A stretch of DNA of 64,000 nucleotides, from assembly GCA_032622095.1 (NCBI GenBank), contig CP136064.1, forward strand, positions 193,161,948 through 193,225,947, written 5' to 3'. This stretch comes from Siphonodentalium dalli. Its lineage: Eukaryota > Mollusca > Scaphopoda > Gadilida > Siphonodentaliidae. Below the pieces are notes generated by a model. The model was given only the letters and a program-made list of their open reading frames with translations, did not search any database and was not told the DNA's origin. Below, in pieces: positions 36,669 through 47,563 of this stretch (its first letter is position 1; the number at the start of each line of letters is the position of its first letter). Position numbers and translations under genes: made by a program.

Positions 36669-36746
36669 ATTCATTACATTTATCTGGAAACAGAACCTGC
36701 TTCTTGGGAAAGAAGATCAGGCATCAGTGGATTGATGAAGACACAG
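36669..36746 (+). CDS. Middle exon of AT-hook gene
   Basis: Preceded by TTTCTATAG and followed by GTTTGACAT. Reads DSLHLSGNRTCFLGKKIRHQ then WIDEDTG across the junctions. It starts with two bases and ends with one, matching the phases of both neighbouring exons. GKKIRHQW is like the first strand of tudor/chromo-barrel-type domains. Confidence 0.6.
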
Positions 36747-36865
36747 GTTTGACATATTTATCTTATTACAATAACAAACAATCATGGATAACTCTTTGTA
36801 TCAGTAGTTCACTGCTATAGGTTAACCCTTGGTATCTCACAACAGATATTGTTAAATGACATACA

Positions 36866-36928
36866 ATCTCAATCTAGGATTCATTCTGAGACAAAGCAAG
36901 TGTCTGAGAATGAATCCTAGATTGATAT
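36866..36928. repeat. Short hairpin in intron
   Basis: CAATCTAGGATTCATTCT and following bases at about 36,869-36,893 pair with 36,901-36,924 with one mismatch and a loop of about 8 bases. Confidence 0.75.
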
Positions 36929-37303
36929 TGTCTAACTCCTACGTGTACCTTTCGTTCATCAAGGTTTTAGCAACTTGGATAGCAAACACCCCAAATTTCG
37001 TGAGAATACAAAAAGTTGCCTAATTTAATCCTAATATTATTCACAATCTTCGTTTGATTCACTTTGTTATTGCATCACATGTACTTAATGTACAGTAAGT
37101 GTTTGTCAGTTGAACTTTTGACATCCATCCATTGTGTATAATATTATGTTTCAGTTGTACAAATATCAATTTTAAGATATTCCACCCTTGAATTTGTTGT
37201 TAACTGCTTTGCAGGTTATGTTCTTTTTTATACATTGTGTTGCTGGTGCCTGGTTCACTTGTTTGTTTTTTTACATATATCGATAAATCTATTGCAATTT
37301 CAG

Positions 37304-37472
37304 GAACCGCACAGTGGTATGATGGCCATATCATTGCTTTGTTAGATGGCAGTGATGGTGAATACAACGCATTATACGAAATAACATATCTTGGTGATGA
37401 TCAAAAATATGAGATGGATCACGGACAGCTAATGGAGGACTTTAATGATGATTGCCTCAAATTTATGTAAAG
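37304..37472 (+). CDS. Last coding exon of AT-hook gene, small beta-barrel-like domain
   Basis: Preceded by TTGCAATTTCAG. In phase it reads GTAQWYDGHIIALLDGSDGE, then YNALYEITYLGD, EMDHGQLMEDF and CLKFM, with a stop at 37,468-37,470. The pattern W-Y-D-G-x-I ... Y-x-I-x-Y-x-G-D resembles a tudor or chromo-barrel domain, so a chromatin-binding role is possible (inference). A strong donor (AAG|GTGAGC) lies just after the stop at 37,473, implying a 3'-UTR intron or an alternative end. Three exons in perfect phase are good evidence of a real transcript. Confidence 0.6.
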
Positions 37473-37672
37473 GTGAGCTCAACAATATTTTCAATATATC
37501 ATTCTACTGTATGCAACAGATGACAAAGTCATTTACACTCACTGGACTGTGATTTGTTTGGCTTCCCACAAGGCGCTTGGCCTAAGGTTACCAAAACGGA
37601 AAAAAAAAAAAGAACACATTTTGACAAGTCTTGAAATTGACCAACCTATGTCGGACGAAACTGCACGCATAT

Positions 37673-37815
37673 GACAATAACATACTGTTTATGCGATATT
37701 TCTTATTTGTATACGGACAAAGTCTGTCTACATTTTAATATTCTTTCTGTTTGTGGCGGTTTTTGACTGGTGGAAATATTTTCACAGCATACCCACCGCC
37801 AAGGCCTCCCGCACC
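37673..37815 (+). mobile_element. GGCGTTCGTTG MITE, 3' fragment
   Basis: Matches the last 140 bases of the complete elements, from ACAATAACATACTGTTTATG to ACCCACCGCCAAGGC. Confidence 0.75.
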
Positions 37816-37819
37816 TTTA

Positions 37820-38930
37820 ACCCGCATTGGTAGGTAACGTTAAAAAAATGTCTCAATTTTACTTGAAAGAAAAGACAATATTTTAATCAACTAAACAGCC
37901 AGACGACAGTTACACAACTTGGGTTACAAAATACCAGTTTCGGCGAGTCGGTAACAAAATACTACTTTTGCGAACCTGGGATGACGACCAATTCAGCTTT
38001 AATTTAAGGATTGAAGATTATATAAAAGTCATATCATTCCAAGTATATAGAGTTATCCCGCGCTAATCAATGTTATAGGTGGTAAAATATGATAGATGAC
38101 CATTGCCACGAATGTCTACAGTCAAGTAAATATCTTTCTGTATCAGCTATCTTTTTCTATCTGGACATTTTTCTCCCACAATGTGGTTCGTGGTATATTT
38201 GCGATTGATCAGATAGCTTCCTCACCTAATGGAAGTCTGACAATTATCAATACTAAATACTTATGTCCACTCCACTAAATTGTTTTGATGACTCGCTGGA
38301 AGCCGAATATGGAAAACAGTGTCTTTTTTATATTTTCTCCATAGAAACGACAATTTGACATCAACTCGCTTGACAATATATCTCTTTGCGACATGAATTA
38401 CCGGAAATGTCATTAGAAGTGGAAATATGGCTTTGCTGAATCAACCACAGGGCACTTATTATGGCACTCAGTTCTTAAATGTCCCACGGGCATCACCAAA
38501 TAAGCATACCTTATATACAATTCGGATTAGTAATTTATTATTATTTATTATACCAGCATCAGAGCTGGCGCGTGTAATACATAAATGTTGTCAGTGTATG
38601 TTCCGTATAACAATGAAAGATCGAGCAGCACAACTTGTACAGTAATATTATTGGTTGTCTGCAGTGAGCAGAATTGATGACAGTTTCTTTCAAATAAAAT
38701 TCAAACCCTTTTTATTGTGTATTACACTTAGAATGGCTGACCACAAAAAATCACCGAGCAATTTTATTAGATACTTGTTCAAAAGTGTTGCTCAAGTTAT
38801 CTAAGGGGACTTGGCTCAAAATTTGGGTTAGTCATTTCATCCAGCGTGACCCGAGTTAACCCAGAACAAACCACGTAACCCTACGTAGGTTAAGGTGAAT
38901 ATCGAAATAACATGCATTAGTACGTCTGCC
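37820..38930. other. No recognisable gene
   Basis: AT-rich sequence with short unrelated frames (for example 38,427-38,645). No splice-phased coding evidence was seen. Confidence 0.35.
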
Positions 38931-38959
38931 CAGTTATGACTTCACACACCTGGAATGGT

Positions 38960-39560
38960 TGCTAATTAGACCATTCATGAATCAGAATAGATGGGCATAT
39001 ACCTTTGGATTCTGCGCATTTAACATGGATGTTGGTGCATATCCGGACCCTATTCCATCTGGACATGACTCAGGTATAACTGACTTAAGTTTTCATCGTA
39101 CGGGCTCCGATTTGGGGTTCAAACATTTAGACCCGTGTGTGCCCGGGGTAGAATAGACCTGGCGCCCCACTGCCAGGGGTAAGAATCCCATAACGTGGCA
39201 CCGTTTGGCGTTGGGTGCAGTGAGGTGTAGAAGTCCTTGTGTTCTAGGGCGGCCGTATCACTCGAGGCATGGACCTGCGGATATGTCTTAGCTCATCGTC
39301 CGGCATCTCTTCAAGACGGCTGATTGAGTTGACCCAGCTCAATCAATCGGCTAGTCACGCCTCTCCACAGAGTTTCAGATTACATTTGACTGATGCTGAG
39401 GTCTATCCCAAGTACTTGATCCATGCCAAGATACCTTCTGCGTTTGTCGTTGATAACTCTACAAAGAATAGCCGGTCAATTAAAATCTGTCAAACCAATC
39501 AGGACTGGACAACTAAGTGGCTCTCTTCTGATTTAATGTTCAAGAAAAATTCAATCTGAC
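38960..39560 (+). repeat. Dispersed repeat with conserved reading frame, copy 1
   Basis: 39,130-39,560 aligns with the reverse complement of 49,310-50,010: a CCCGGGGTAGAATAGACCTG-type start, GTGGCACC, GTATCACTCGAGGCATGGAC, CGGCTAGTCACGCCTCTCC and TTAAAATCTGTCAAACCAAT. The part at 39,377-39,550 also agrees at protein level (TDAEVYPKY, PSAFVVDN, IKICQTNQDW, MFKKN), so it may derive from a coding element. 38,985-39,045 recurs in altered form at 41,515-41,575. Function unknown. Confidence 0.65.
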
Positions 39561-39929
39561 GCTCTTATGTAATTAACGTGTATTGCACAAACACCAGTGT
39601 TGGTTATTCCACGGAAGACAATGCACAGTATAAGAGCTGTTGAGAACTCGCCATATATCCGATTATTCTGAGTCAGAGATATTGGCTGAGTTAACATTTT
39701 CTAACTGTCAAGGTTCACATGCTGCAATGGATCGTTCGTGCACCATATGGGACTATAAATTCAAAAGTGTTAGACTGAGCAACACCAACACTTTCGATGC
39801 AAAGAAGATAGTTGGTGCTCGACCATCTATTTATACCACGATCGCCTCTCTTACCATATAAATAAAGCCATCTGTTTAAATTTTACATTTAATCAACACC
39901 TGTTGATTAAACGTGCCTACTGTTGATTA

Positions 39930-40096
39930 AACTTCGCAGAGTGGATTAAACTTTCTCCATACAATTTGAACGGAAAATTGTTTATCCATCGCATTGTCAA
40001 GATCGTGGCATAAACTTCGCAGAGTGGATTAAACTTTCTCCATAAATTTGAACGGAAAAGAGTTTATCCATCGCATTGTAAAGATCGTGGCATAAA
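39930..40096. repeat. 83-bp direct duplication
   Basis: AACTTCGCAGAGTGGATTAA starts at 39930 and 40013. The unit continues through ACTTTCTCCATA, TTGAACGGAAAA and TTTATCCATCGCATTG to GATCGTGGCATAAAC. Confidence 0.85.
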
Positions 40097-40099
40097 CAA

Positions 40100-40241
40100 A
40101 ATATACGCATAGTGTTTCTGAATAACAAATTTAATCCACTCGTGGGATTGGCGATTTACACCACTCGCTGAAGCTCGTGGTGTAAATCGCCAATCCAACT
40201 CGTGGATTAAATTTGTTATTCAGAAACACTATGCGTATATT
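40100..40241. repeat. Foldback hairpin, about 64-bp arms
   Basis: From AATATACGCATAGTGTTTCT (40100) to ACACCAC (40163), mirrored by GTGGTGTAAATCGCC (40177) to ATGCGTATATT (40241). Arms differ by an indel at GTGGGATTGG versus CCAATCCAACTCG. Together with the preceding duplication it looks like one 310-bp MITE. Confidence 0.8.
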
Positions 40242-40444
40242 CTATATTCAATACATCACATATTGCTGCCGTTTATAACAAAATTTGATCAGACCGATAT
40301 CACTAATTCGGTTCCTGACCCTGTGTCACGGCCATGGAAACATCTCTTGCTTCAAAACAAAAATCGACAAGATCAATAAAGCGTTTCGGCTCTCAGAGAG
40401 CGGTTCATATTTTAACTTTCAAAGTTTGACGATATATTAAAGGC

Positions 40445-40957
40445 ACGGGCGGCGTTCGTTGTAGAAATATTCATATTTGTTCAAATCGCCATCAATGGAA
40501 GGAATATTAAAAAATATATAGTTTTGTTCATATACCAAACACAACCAGCGCGTAAATAGTATATTGTCGTCAAGACGTACGATGGTGTACGTAAACAAGA
40601 ACCTTCTCATGTTACAGAAGTTTTGCTTCTGTTTACATAACACAGCGCAATTATATTGGTTAGTCACACACAAATGATATAAACGCTCTTTATTATTTCC
40701 ATATAAGGAAAACTGTAACAAATAACGCTCTTTATGTTTACCATATCCGGATCTACAAAAAAGCCAGGTTCTGTAACGTTTTTGCTTCTGTTTATATAAC
40801 AAAGGAAAAACATTTGACAATAACATACTGTTTATGCCATATTTCTGATTGGTATATGAACAAGGTATGTCTATATTTTACTATTCATTCTGTTTTTATG
40901 GCGGTTTTTGACGGAGCTGAATATTTTAACTTCATAACCACCGCCAACACCGCCCGT
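40445..40957 (+). mobile_element. GGCGTTCGTTG MITE with 12-bp TIRs, complete copy
   Basis: Ends ACGGGCGGCGTT (40445-40456) and AACACCGCCCGT (40946-40957) are inverted with one mismatch. The interior matches 28,971-29,458. An extra TTTTGCTTCTGTTTACATAA segment near 40,620 is a short internal duplication. No protein is encoded. Confidence 0.8.
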
Positions 40958-41598
40958 ATCTAGAAGTTGGCGAGAAACGATTAACTCTATTAGACACAAA
41001 AAAAAACAGTATTTGTTGATTGACGTTGTCGGTTGGGTGAAATGACATTCTGTCTCAACAACCCGACCTTGACGTATTGATAAAGGGTCATGTGCGATTC
41101 ATAAAATATTATAAATACCTTATCAATGCAAAATCTGATGTTAGAAGCTACTTACACATTTCGATGTGCAGAAGCTACTTACATATTTCGATGTGCAGAC
41201 TTGGTGATTTCGGGTTATTAATTTGCTATTTATTATGTATTATTGTACTACTTTTGTTTTATAGTATGCTTGCACACCAGTCAGTTCTTGAATTTATATT
41301 CCTGACTCCAAGTGGAAACATTCCACTTTGGTGCTTTCACTTGTACATAGCTCGTTTTAATCTAAACCACTGCCTGATGTTTCTACACAGTTCCTTCACT
41401 ACGGTCTTTTTAAATAACTGATTCTGTTCCTGGTCATGATATGGCATAGCGGCTTAAATGACCGTTAAACACTCAATCAGATCAAATCTAAATTTTAAGG
41501 ACCCATTTATAGATCATGTGTATGTGCCTATACCTTTGAATTCTGGGCATCTATTATTGATGTTGGGGCATATATGGCCACTCCTGCAATTGTGTTAA

Positions 41599-42735
41599 CC
41601 CTTTCAACCCGGGAGACCGGAATACCGGTCCGATCCTTATTTTCCTATATCCCGGGAGACCGGAATACCGGTCCGGAAACCATACGATTTTTGACATGGA
41701 AATACAGCATAATAAACGCACATATCCATAAGAATTGTACTTCTACTTTGCACACACGAGTCCCCGGTTTACCACCGTGACTTTGGCTGTCGAACTGGCT
41801 ACAGAGGGTCTGTTTCTTCGCGCATGCGCAGAGGTATATTAAAATAAAAAAGTTAGTTTTTTATCGTTTTTATCGTCGGCTAAGGAGATCAATTTCGTTA
41901 GAAATATTGCGAACAAAGCAAACATTAAATATATTTTTGCTTGTAATAAGTCACAATTTCGTTACCATGACTTTAGCTGCTAAATTTGTGATGGGGAGGG
42001 GTCTGTTGCTTCGCGCATGCGCAGAGACGGATTTTGAAAAACGTTTTTTTATCGTCAAAGGAGAAGCATTTCTCTATAAATAACGTGACCACGTGGAGCC
42101 ACAATATATAATAATATAATGTACATGTATATTGGGACTAGAATAGACTGTCTCGCTGAAATATGTGACACGTTTCACAACACGCTATATATATAGTACA
42201 GGTAGCACATGCGCAGATGTGACATACCGGTCCGGTACTTAACTATATATGGTCCATATATATGCGCATGTATATATGAGCCTATATATGAGCACATGCG
42301 TTTAACGTATATTAGGTTGCGTTTGAGTACTTGAAACGACGGAGAAGAAACTCCATATAATTACACACAAAGTATGTGCACTAGATTCACTCTTCTGGCT
42401 AAATATGTCTAACATTTCACAATAAGGCGCTCACTGAATCGAAAACACCATTTCCTAGCTCTTATTTACGACGATAAAAGCTATAATTGCATTCAACCTT
42501 CAATTCCGGGTAGTTGCCTGGCAACCGTTACCAGGGAGTGATCATGTGGCAAAGTATCCCGATTTCAAAATACTCAGTGGTACATGGAGAACATATACAT
42601 AAAGTTTCAGAGCCGTGGAGCTACTTGAACATAACCAACAGCATGCTCATAAACACGTGTCTTCAATAGGTTAAAATACCCCCGGTGGCCCTGGGTCAGG
42701 GCACAGCTCTCTGTAGGGAGCCAGGGTTCAAAGGG
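41599..42735. mobile_element. TTAA-flanked element, piggyBac-like, non-autonomous
   Basis: TTAA at 41,595-41,598 is followed by CCCTTTCAACCCGGGAG, and CCAGGGTTCAAAGGG is followed by TTAA at 42,736-42,739. TTAA target duplication with a CCCTTT end is characteristic of piggyBac elements. The interior has CCCGGGAGACCGGAATACCG twice (about 41,608 and 41,651) and a 190-bp duplication carrying CTTCGCGCATGCGCAGAG (about 41,817 and 42,008). No transposase frame was seen. Confidence 0.75.
42513..42525. promoter_or_regulatory. RFX X-box-like palindrome
   Basis: GTTGCCTGGCAAC fits the X-box consensus of RFX factors (two half-sites, one-base spacer). It sits inside a transposon-like element and no adjacent promoter is visible, so function is doubtful. 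Confidence 0.35.
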
Positions 42736-42739
42736 TTAA

Positions 42740-43942
42740 AATTGACACGTGATGTTTGTATTATTCCAAATTACAAACAATAAAACCTTTGTTCTGATAG
42801 TCTGGAAGCCTAGCCATAATAAATATCTACATTACTAACGAACTCAATATACAGCGTTTATACTTAACTCGCATGAAACCAATAGTTGTTAGTGCTTTAT
42901 AAATCATGCAATACTACATATATCTTACTTAACTTAACTTGAATGTTACTGTTATGGATGGGACAACACCAAAAAAACTTGGCAAATGTATAACTTATAT
43001 ATACATGACGGATACCTAATATACGGAAGGACTCCGGGCTTTCCTCCGTATTTTATTTCAACTTTCTGACCGAATCTGAAACTGCCGTACCTCTTCTTGT
43101 GGATTCAAGTGTCATTGGCCATCCCCATTTACTCACATATGTCACACAAAGTTATAATTATTATAATTATTTCAATTCTAGGAGCAAAAGCCAAACGTAT
43201 AACTATAACGTTTGTTCAGAAGTTGAAGAGGACAGTGATCCCCACAGCTAATATTGAGAAATCGAACAATACGTTTACCAGCATTGAGCAAATTTTTTTA
43301 TAAACTCAACTAATTAATTCTGTTTAAATGGATTTCGGATATCAGACAAGCTACATCATACTCCTGTGCTGGCACTGTCTAGGCTTTGATGACTAGTTTG
43401 AGGTTATGTAGTATTTTAGTAGGCCTATTTACCTGTCAACTGCAATGATGCCACCATGCCTGCTAATGTCTGGACCCTGTTGGTATAACATGGTGCAATG
43501 CCAACAGTTGCATCCAGATTGAATAAACACTCGTGTTGCAGCCAAAACTCCACCATTTGGCTGCGATCTTTTCTTGACGTGAGCATGCACAGTACTACTA
43601 CGCACGTAGAAATCGTTGCTAATCGCAGTCGTGTGATGTTACACTGACACTGCATGAGTGTATTTTAGATATCTCACATGTAGAGTCACATATCGCGTAA
43701 AGTAGGTGTGTGCATGACATGGATAACGGGGGATGTTTCTTATAACTGGAGAAAAATATTGCTTTTGGTGGAAACAGAAGGGAAGTTCAAAGTTACCCAA
43801 ACGTCGGGGTAACATTGAGCAATTTTTTTTCTTCAAAAAGCCCAGTGTCATGCATCAAAGTGGTACACATTTAATTGATCATTTATATTAAGAGGACTAT
43901 ACCTTCGCATGGTTTTGGAAGTATTCATGATACATAATGTAT
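42740..43942. other. No recognisable gene
   Basis: Short frames only (for example 43,097-43,303 and 43,425-43,655 minus) without family resemblance. Confidence 0.35.
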
Positions 43943-44220
43943 ATGGGAGACCAAATTCACATGTAATTACATTAAGCGTAATTCAGATTAATACGCTTAA
44001 GGGTAGTGGAATTGAATTACACTTAAGTGTAATTCAAATTCCATATCTCAAAACTCACCTGAAGTAACTATTGACATTTATTTGCCACAGTTGATACCAT
44101 TATATGTAAGGTAGAAAGGCTATGAAAACCAATTATGCTTAAGTATAATTGAGTTGTCAGCTAGGTAATCGCATTACGCTTAAGTGTAATTAGCTATTAA
44201 ATGTGAATTTGGCGTCCCAT
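43943..44220. mobile_element. MITE with ACTTAAGYGTAATT palindromes
   Basis: Ends ATGGGAGACCAAATTCACAT (43943) and ATGTGAATTTGGCGTCCCAT (to 44220) are imperfect inverted repeats. The interior carries several copies of AATTACGCTTAAG-type palindromes in both orientations (near 43,975, 44,000, 44,025, 44,140 and 44,175). Confidence 0.8.
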
Positions 44221-44535
44221 AAATATCGGCATCTTAAAAATAGCGTCAGGTAAACACAAAGTGTTCAAAGTGAACCCGATTCACTGTAAAACTATTTTAA
44301 AAGAATTGTAATAACTCGCTCTCTCTCTCTCTGGTCAATTGCTTTGAATAGCCTGTCGTGCTACTGAAATGCCTATAGCTGTGCCGAGGACCTTTGTGGT
44401 GTAATCAGCATCCGCGTCATCAAATATGATCCCTTTCGATAATTTATTACCGTTCCATATGTTTAAAGTGATGACGATGTCTGCTGCTGTGAAATTAAAC
44501 AGAGCATAGTTTTGACGTTGTGAAAAGGCACCATG

Positions 44536-45501
44536 TTAAGGGCTTTGTGGACCCAATTTTTCCAAATTTATTTAGAGTCCAAATAAAGGATTCTGTTCAT
44601 ATATATAAGTATTAAATCACATAAACCATGCCCATTGATGCAACATTTTAAGAGTATACTTCATGGTGGATTATATTAAAAATACAAAATGTGAACTTTA
44701 TTGAGATTTAAAAAAAATTAATTTACAGGCAATGGTCCAAGAAAAATAATGTCCATATCTAAGAATCAAATATGGGAATATGTACTGAACACACTGATGA
44801 ATGATGTACTACAAAAAAAAAAATTCTTGAGCGTTCTTTGAACAAATTACTTTGAACCAGTTGTTGACAAATGATATATACTTGCTTAAACATTGGCTGT
44901 GTGGATGCCAGCAGGCATGGGTTAGCAGATGGCCATTGTAACCGCTGTGGATTCTGTTGACAATAGAATGCTAATCCCCAATCAAACCCTGCCATACCAC
45001 CACACTATTTCTAGTATGTAGGTCACCACTCACTCATATGATAATCACTGCTGTGGAAGTTGACACTGGTAAAAGCCATTCAGACTGGACTGGATATAAG
45101 CCATGGAAATGTGACCCATAAACTGCTGGCTCTTTGTCAACCACATTGTGAAGTTAGTATATCATTTGTCAACAACCGGTTCCAAGTAATTTTTTCAAAG
45201 AACGCTCAAGAAATATAATAATTTTTTTGTAGTACATCATTCATCACAGTGTTCAGTACATATTCCCATATTTGATTCTTAGATATGGACTTTGTTTTTC
45301 TTGGACCATTGCCTGTAAATTTTATTTTTATAAATCTCAATAAAGTTCACATTTTGTATTTCTAACATAATCCACCATGAAGTATACGCTTAAAATGTTG
45401 CATCAATTGGCATGGTTTCTACGATTACTAATACACAAGAACAGAATCCTATATTTGGACTCTATCAAATTTTGGAAAAATTGGGTCCACAAAGCCCTTA
45501 A
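44536..45501. mobile_element. Foldback element with about 365-bp inverted arms
   Basis: 44,536 (TTAAGGGCTTTGTGGACCC) to about 44,900 is complementary with scattered differences to about 45,145-45,501 (GGGTCCACAAAGCCCTTAA). About 245 bases of unique sequence lie between the arms. Both ends carry TTAA, which may be target site or terminal bases. No protein. Confidence 0.85.
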
Positions 45502-45637
45502 TCTTCAATAGATGTCTGTGTAAAAATAAGTTGTCATGTGCCTTTGAATTTTAGGCCACCTGGTATTTCATGACTATTGGATGTTCTTAGTATGGTCGTC
45601 TGTGTTACATTGCTGTCCGGTTCCAAGTTCCATGCAT

Positions 45638-45906
45638 AGTTCAGTCCCCTACGCAGGACTTACCACCGTCCGCACCTACACGTAATGTGAAGAAATGTCA
45701 CATTTATTTATTTGAGACTTCTGTAGGTTACAATTCATTCTGAATTATTCTGAGAAACTGAACTGTCCATATTCATTTGAAAATTGTCTAGATCAAGCCA
45801 GAATGAATTGTAACTGACAAAACACTTCAATAAAAAATGTTATATTTAATTAAGGATATACCCCATGCCGCAGCGGTCAGACATAGCGTGGTGAGGGGAC
45901 TGAACT
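45638..45906. mobile_element. MITE with 13-bp TIRs
   Basis: AGTTCAGTCCCCT (45638-45650) and AGGGGACTGAACT (45894-45906) are perfect inverted repeats. Inside, GTTACAATTCATTCTG near 45,727 pairs with CAGAATGAATTGTAAC near 45,799. Confidence 0.7.
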
Positions 45907-46033
45907 TTGTTTTGCAGCTTGGTACGGTTCCCGAACTGTCTTCGGAATGGAATATTAAAGAGCGTTCATTATTAAGTTGTTACTGATACGGTAGAAATAA
46001 AGAGCATGTGCGAAAAACTGAAAACAGCTGGAT

Positions 46034-46090
46034 TGATTGATTGAGGGTTTCGCGTCGTTTTGGCCGCTAGGCCATATCACGACCAAGAAC
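46034..46090 (-). mobile_element. SINE 3' fragment
   Basis: GATTGATTGATTGAGGGTTT, a run through CGTTTTGGCC, and GGCCATATCACGACC match the 3' end of the complete SINE at 46,860-47,169 in the same orientation. Confidence 0.7.
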
Positions 46091-46094
46091 AGAA

Positions 46095-46736
46095 TCAGGT
46101 ATAAAAAAGTTCGTAGCGATACAATTGTGTAGATAAATCAGACAGTATATTAGATTAAAACAATGCAACGATGAGCTATGTACAAATAAAAGCACCTAAG
46201 AGGAATGTTTTCACTTTGAGTCAACAACATAAAATCAAGAATAGTGTGCAATACTATAAAACGTATACAAAACACATAAATAACACAAATTACCAAGGAG
46301 CCACATCGAAGTATGTAAAGTAGCTTTTAAAATCAGACTTTGCAGAGATAATGTATTTATAATATTTGATGAATCGCGCATGAACCTTTATCAATGCACC
46401 AAGCTGCTGGTCGGTTGGTGAGGCAGAATGTCACCATTCACGCAACCTACAGCCTGGATCCACAAATAATGTTTCTTGTCTTTGAGAGTTAACCGTTTCT
46501 CAACAATAATGTGGTCTAATTTTGAAATCTCAAAGATGTACCTCTCTTTCTGAGAGTCGAAACGTTTGAGAGACTTTGTTTCGAAGCAACGGACGATTTT
46601 TCTTTTGGAACAATATCATCAACTTGAATAGATTGTTTCGGAGGAAATGTCTCAACGACAGATGCTGTATCCATAATCTGCGCTTTAGATTCTGAAACGG
46701 GACTAATATCAGTCGACTCAACTTGTGTTAAACTGT
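46095..46736. other. No confirmed gene
   Basis: A minus-strand frame (46,516-46,830) runs through here into the neighbouring foldback element, so it is not credible as it stands. Nothing else was recognised. Confidence 0.35.
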
Positions 46737-47267
46737 ATTGTAATGCTCTAAGTAATCGACTTCTTAACCACAGCCGAATTATGGGTAACTTTTCAGGATT
46801 TAGTCGGAAATATGGCTTGTTGCCAATCATTGGAAAGCTCTAGAGCTTTCCAATGAATGATTGATTGATTGATTGGGGTTTTATGTCGCTTTAGCCAATA
46901 AGGCCATATCACGACATTGCCAGTTTTAATGGTGGAGGAAATCCGCTCACTTACGGCTAATCTAACAGTGATTTCAATGGCTGATAAACTCGTCGACCAT
47001 GTGCGGCAAACCACCGGCCATCGGCAAGTAACTGGCAACTTTCCCAGATAACGATTTCGAGTTACAAAGTCCACGATGGAAACATGTGGATTTGAACCCT
47101 TATCGCCAGCGCTGGAAGGCGAAACGGCTTGGAGTTGTACCCCTAACCGATTGAGCCACCGAGGCCCCCTCCAATGAATGGCAACAAGCAATATTTCCGA
47201 CTAAATCCTGAAAAGTTACCCATAATCTGCTGTGGTTAAAAAGTCAATTACTTAAGAGCATTACAAT
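46737..47267. mobile_element. Foldback MITE, ACCACAGCAGAATT family, copy 2, split by a SINE
   Basis: Left arm ATTGTAATGCTC (46737) through TTAACCACAGC, CGGAAATATGGCTTGTTGCC to AAAGCTCT. The right arm is its complement and ends GAGCATTACAAT (47267). Without the SINE and its duplicated target the element is about 210 bases. It is related to copy 1 at 35,320. Confidence 0.85.
46860..47169 (-). mobile_element. tRNA-derived SINE, complete, with 11-bp target duplication
   Basis: Flanked by identical TCCAATGAATG at 46,849-46,859 and 47,170-47,180. Read on the minus strand it starts GGGGCCTCGG and has a polymerase III A box (TGGCTCAATCGG, 47,158-47,147) and, about 48 bases on, a B box (GGGTTCAAATCC, 47,099-47,088). 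It ends in an (ATCA)n-type tail. The long minus-strand frame over it is a SINE artefact. Confidence 0.9.
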
Positions 47268-47563
47268 ATGGCTGGCGAGTTTGGTTTGACTCAGTGTCTC
47301 TGCGTGCTGGCATCAACACACTTTTTTATAGACACGATTGCTGAGTATGTGACATGTGGAATGGATGGTCGAGGAACAACTCTTTTCTTAGCATCTATTT
47401 AGGTTCGTTCGATCTGCATTATTTTATAGAAATATCAAGACTATTTATTGTCCCTTGTCAAGGTTACTCCGAAGTTTAAAATGACGCTCAATTTGGATGC
47501 GTCATTTCGGATGCATTTCCGAAACTCTGACAGGAGGCCTGAAATGAGTATATTTGCCTCAAT

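Noticed and set aside
41077-41421. 114-codon hydrophobic plus-strand frame
   Set aside because: Contains a 27-bp duplication and AT-rich leucine/isoleucine runs typical of chance frames; no start context or splice support.
47088-47169. Possible tRNA gene on the minus strand
   Set aside because: A and B boxes are present, but the sequence does not close into a full cloverleaf acceptor stem and is bounded by a SINE target duplication.
46793-47191. 132-codon minus-strand frame
   Set aside because: Runs through the SINE and MITE arms; the WLNRLGVQLQAVSPSSAG-type peptide is a translated tRNA-like head.
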